Below, piece after piece: positions 5,188 through 6,521 of a DNA stretch of 6,521 nucleotides. Both the position numbers and the translations under genes were made by a program. The stretch comes from Deltaproteobacteria bacterium (lineage in GTDB: Bacteria; Desulfobacterota; Anaeroferrophillalia; Anaeroferrophillales; Tharpellaceae): NCBI GenBank assembly GCA_030595135.1, contig JAUVDU010000093.1, positions 1 to 6,521 of the forward strand, read 5' to 3'. The number at the start of each line of letters is the position of its first letter. Positions within the stretch are counted from its first letter, which is position 1. Below the pieces are notes generated by a model. The model was not told where the DNA came from. It ran no database searches and saw only the letters and a list, made by a program, of their open reading frames with translations.

Positions 5188-5247
5188 ATGACCGGTTTTG
5201 AAAAGCCGGTTGAAGGTGAGGGTGAGAGTGGTGCGGGTAATGTTTGA
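5188..5247 (+). pseudogene. Short copy of the lon 3' end (19-codon frame, possible leader peptide)
   Basis: The frame MTGFEKPVEGEGESGAGNV ends at TGA 5245-5247, 41 bases before rtcB. From its fourth residue it matches the Lon tail FEKPVEDEDEIGG...: the bases tttgaaaagccggttgaag are identical at 5197-5215 and 1084-1102. The downstream bases stay similar in frame, with one codon fewer, and even the stop regions correspond (tgagat versus taagat). The match to lon stops abruptly upstream of 5197. A GAGGTG ribosome-like site seven bases before ATG 5188 means it could be translated as a leader. I read it mainly as the displaced original end of lon, left when the island entered. Confidence 0.65.
5197..5215 (+). 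repeat. Direct repeat, right copy (candidate attachment site)
   Basis: This is identical over 19 bases to 1084-1102. In this copy the preceding bases create an RNA-type hairpin: accgg (5191-5195) pairs with ccggt (5206-5210), extended by U-A and U-G pairs to a UGAA loop. Similarity to the lon tail continues imperfectly to about 5250, beyond the exact core. Confidence 0.55.
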
Positions 5248-5267
5248 GATTGTCAAAACATAAGAGA

Positions 5268-5288
5268 GGGGAGGGTTGGGTTTAAAGG
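5268..5288 (+). promoter_or_regulatory. G-rich ribosome-binding region of rtcB
   Basis: GGGG (5268-5271), GGG (5273-5275), GGG (5278-5280) and GG (5287-5288) precede ATG 5289. GGGGAGGG is the likely Shine-Dalgarno element but is further from the ATG than usual. The four G-runs could form a two-layer quadruplex in the mRNA and limit translation; this is speculation from the pattern. Confidence 0.35.
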
Positions 5289-6461
5289 ATGAAACAGGTT
5301 ATTACCACGGAAAAGAAGCCGATTAAGCTCTGGCTTGATGATATTGAGGCGAACACCTTTGAGCAGGTCAAAAATCTTGCCAATCTGCCCTTTATCTTCA
5401 AGCATGTGGCGGTTATGCCCGATGCTCATCTCGGCTATGGCATGCCGATCGGCGGCGTTATGGCCTCGGCCGAGATGGTGATTCCGAATGCCGTCGGGGT
5501 TGATATCGGCTGCGGCATGTGTGCCGTAAAAACCTCGCTGCAGTCGATCTCCACGGCCCATCTGCAACAGGTCTTGAGCGAGATCAAAAGAACGGTGCCG
5601 GTTGGTTTCAAGCATCATCAGCGCCGGCAGGATCCGGCGCTGATGCCGAAGGCCATCGGCTACTCGTTAAAGGAACTTCCGATTGTCTCCAGAGAGTATA
5701 AAAGTGCCTTGACCCAGCTTGGTACTTTGGGGGGAGGCAACCATTTTATTGAGATTCAGAAAGGGAATGACGGCTATATCTGGCTCATGCTGCACTCCGG
5801 CAGCCGGAATATCGGCTTTAAGGTGGCCAACTACCATAACCGTCTGGCCATCAATCTGAATAGCCGTGAGGGTTCAAAGATACCTGAAAAATGGCAGTTG
5901 GCCTTTCTCCCGATCGCCAGTGAAGCGGGGCAGAAATATCTGAGTGAGATGAATTTTTGTGTCGAATTCGCTTATGCTAATCGCAAACTCATGATGGAGC
6001 GCATCCAGGCGGCTCTTCTGGCGGTTGTACAGCCCGTCTTTTTTGAGCCGCTCATCAATATTGCGCATAACTATGCGGTTATGGAGAGGCACTTTCATAA
6101 GGATGTCATGGTTCATCGCAAAGGGGCGACCCGAGCAGAAGTTGGTGAGATCGGAATCATTCCCGGCTCTCAAGGGACTCCGAGTTATATTGTCAAGGGT
6201 AAGGGCAACAGCGAAAGTTTTGCCTCTTGTGCCCACGGCGCCGGGCGCAAGATGGGGCGTAAACAGGCCCAGCGCCAGCTCAATCTTGGCCGGGAGCAGA
6301 AGCGTTTGGATGATCAGGGGATCATCCACTCAATCCGTCGAACCCGGGATCTGGATGAGGCGGCCGGGGCCTATAAGAATATCGATGAGGTGATCGATAA
6401 CCAGCTTGATCTGGTTGAGGTACTGGTGGAGTTACGTCCTTTGGCCGTAATCAAAGGTTAA
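5289..6461 (+). CDS. rtcB: RtcB-family RNA-splicing ligase
   Basis: This encodes a 390-residue GTP- and Mn2+-dependent RNA ligase that joins 2',3'-cyclic phosphate (or 3'-phosphate) ends to 5'-OH ends, used in tRNA and RNA repair in bacteria. Length is normal for bacterial RtcB. Signature stretches in order are MPDAHLGYGMPIGGV (43-57), GVDIGCGM with metal-binding Cys75 (70-77), GTLGGGNHFIEI with His152 (145-156), LHSGSRNIG (168-176), NIAHNYA with His260 (257-263), HRKGATRA (276-283), IPGSQGTPSYIVKGKGN (291-307), and the guanylated His316 in CAHGAGRKMGR. The chain ends in the typical Lys-Gly. The family usually has Ser where this protein has Gly323 (KMGR). ATG 5289 is preceded by GGGGAGGG (5268-5275) at a rather long 13-base distance. 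No archease or RtcA gene is seen nearby. It probably once lay directly downstream of lon. Confidence 0.95.
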   Translation: MKQVITTEKKPIKLWLDDIEANTFEQVKNLANLPFIFKHVAVMPDAHLGYGMPIGGVMASAEMVIPNAVGVDIGCGMCAVKTSLQSISTAHLQQVLSEIKRTVPVGFKHHQRRQDPALMPKAIGYSLKELPIVSREYKSALTQLGTLGGGNHFIEIQKGNDGYIWLMLHSGSRNIGFKVANYHNRLAINLNSREGSKIPEKWQLAFLPIASEAGQKYLSEMNFCVEFAYANRKLMMERIQAALLAVVQPVFFEPLINIAHNYAVMERHFHKDVMVHRKGATRAEVGEIGIIPGSQGTPSYIVKGKGNSESFASCAHGAGRKMGRKQAQRQLNLGREQKRLDDQGIIHSIRRTRDLDEAAGAYKNIDEVIDNQLDLVEVLVELRPLAVIKG

Positions 6462-6462
6462 T

Positions 6463-6521
6463 GGCGTCGTAAAAAGTTCCGATCTTCTGCGTCGTCGTGG
6501 TTTTTCAGACACTCGACATAC
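6463..6521. repeat. Likely left arm of a dispersed long palindrome after rtcB (cut by window end)
   Basis: Two bases after the rtcB stop begins ggcgtcgtaaaaagttccga, continuing through 'tcttctgcgtcgtcgtgg' to a terminal 'gacactcgacatac'. From memory, very similar strings ('gtaaaaagt...atcttctgcgttgtcg...') form one arm of long intergenic inverted repeats in deltaproteobacterial genomes such as Geobacter and Desulfuromonas relatives, where they may act as bidirectional terminators. Only one arm is in the window, so the palindrome itself is not visible. Confidence 0.45.

Noticed and set aside
4939..5256. 105-codon open frame on the - strand before rtcB
   Set aside because: The product is Pro/Thr/His-rich low-complexity sequence caused by the G/T-rich + strand. 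It matches no family and lies across the putative rtcB promoter.
5874..6329. 151-codon - frame opposite rtcB
   Set aside because: It is antisense to well-conserved RtcB motifs, with no recognisable domain.
1..6521. CRISPR array, tRNA or rRNA gene
   Set aside because: No regularly spaced repeats and no cloverleaf or rRNA-like conserved segments were seen on either strand.

Overview
The window looks like chromosomal DNA from a Gram-negative bacterium, most plausibly of the Desulfobacterota (old Deltaproteobacteria). This rests on the type of Lon-family protease, the RtcB ligase, and a palindrome-like arm after rtcB that I recall from such genomes. It is inference from gene content and memory, not a taxonomic proof. 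The two outer genes (1-1137 and 5289-6461, both + strand) are visibly richer in G+C than the block between them.

Layout: 1-1137 is the 3' part of a LonB-like ATP-dependent protease gene, cut by the window edge. At 1138-1438 there is non-coding sequence with a tandem 'aagttaattggggtcg' repeat. From 1439 to 4725 every gene is on the - strand: a DinJ/YafQ toxin-antitoxin pair (antitoxin 1705-1965, toxin 1439-1707/8), a TumE/TumA-type toxin-antitoxin pair (toxin 2549-2947, antitoxin 2223-2534), and an OLD-like ABC ATPase fused to a Toprim-like nuclease domain (3166-4725). The span 4726-5288 has no convincing gene, but holds a G/T-rich stretch, a possible promoter and a short copy of the lon 3' end. 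Then comes rtcB (5289-6461), and the window ends inside what looks like one arm of a dispersed palindromic repeat.

The AT-rich, oppositely oriented 4-kb middle block reads as a small accessory (probably defence) island inserted between lon and rtcB. Its two ends carry the same 19 bp (1084-1102 and 5197-5215), both inside the coding sequence of the Lon tail 'FEKPVE...', as expected if the element entered the 3' end of lon and supplied a replacement end. No integrase is present in the window. The two toxin-antitoxin pairs would stabilise the block, and the OLD-like nuclease is its candidate anti-phage cargo.

The most unusual detail is in the TumA-type antitoxin. Its reading frame stops early, but the conserved C-terminus (PKVKATDFKVEFGL) follows directly in the -1 frame after an in-phase A_AAA_AAA heptamer. 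It is therefore either a recent homopolymer mutation, a sequencing error, or a site where ribosomal or transcriptional slippage makes two forms of the antitoxin.
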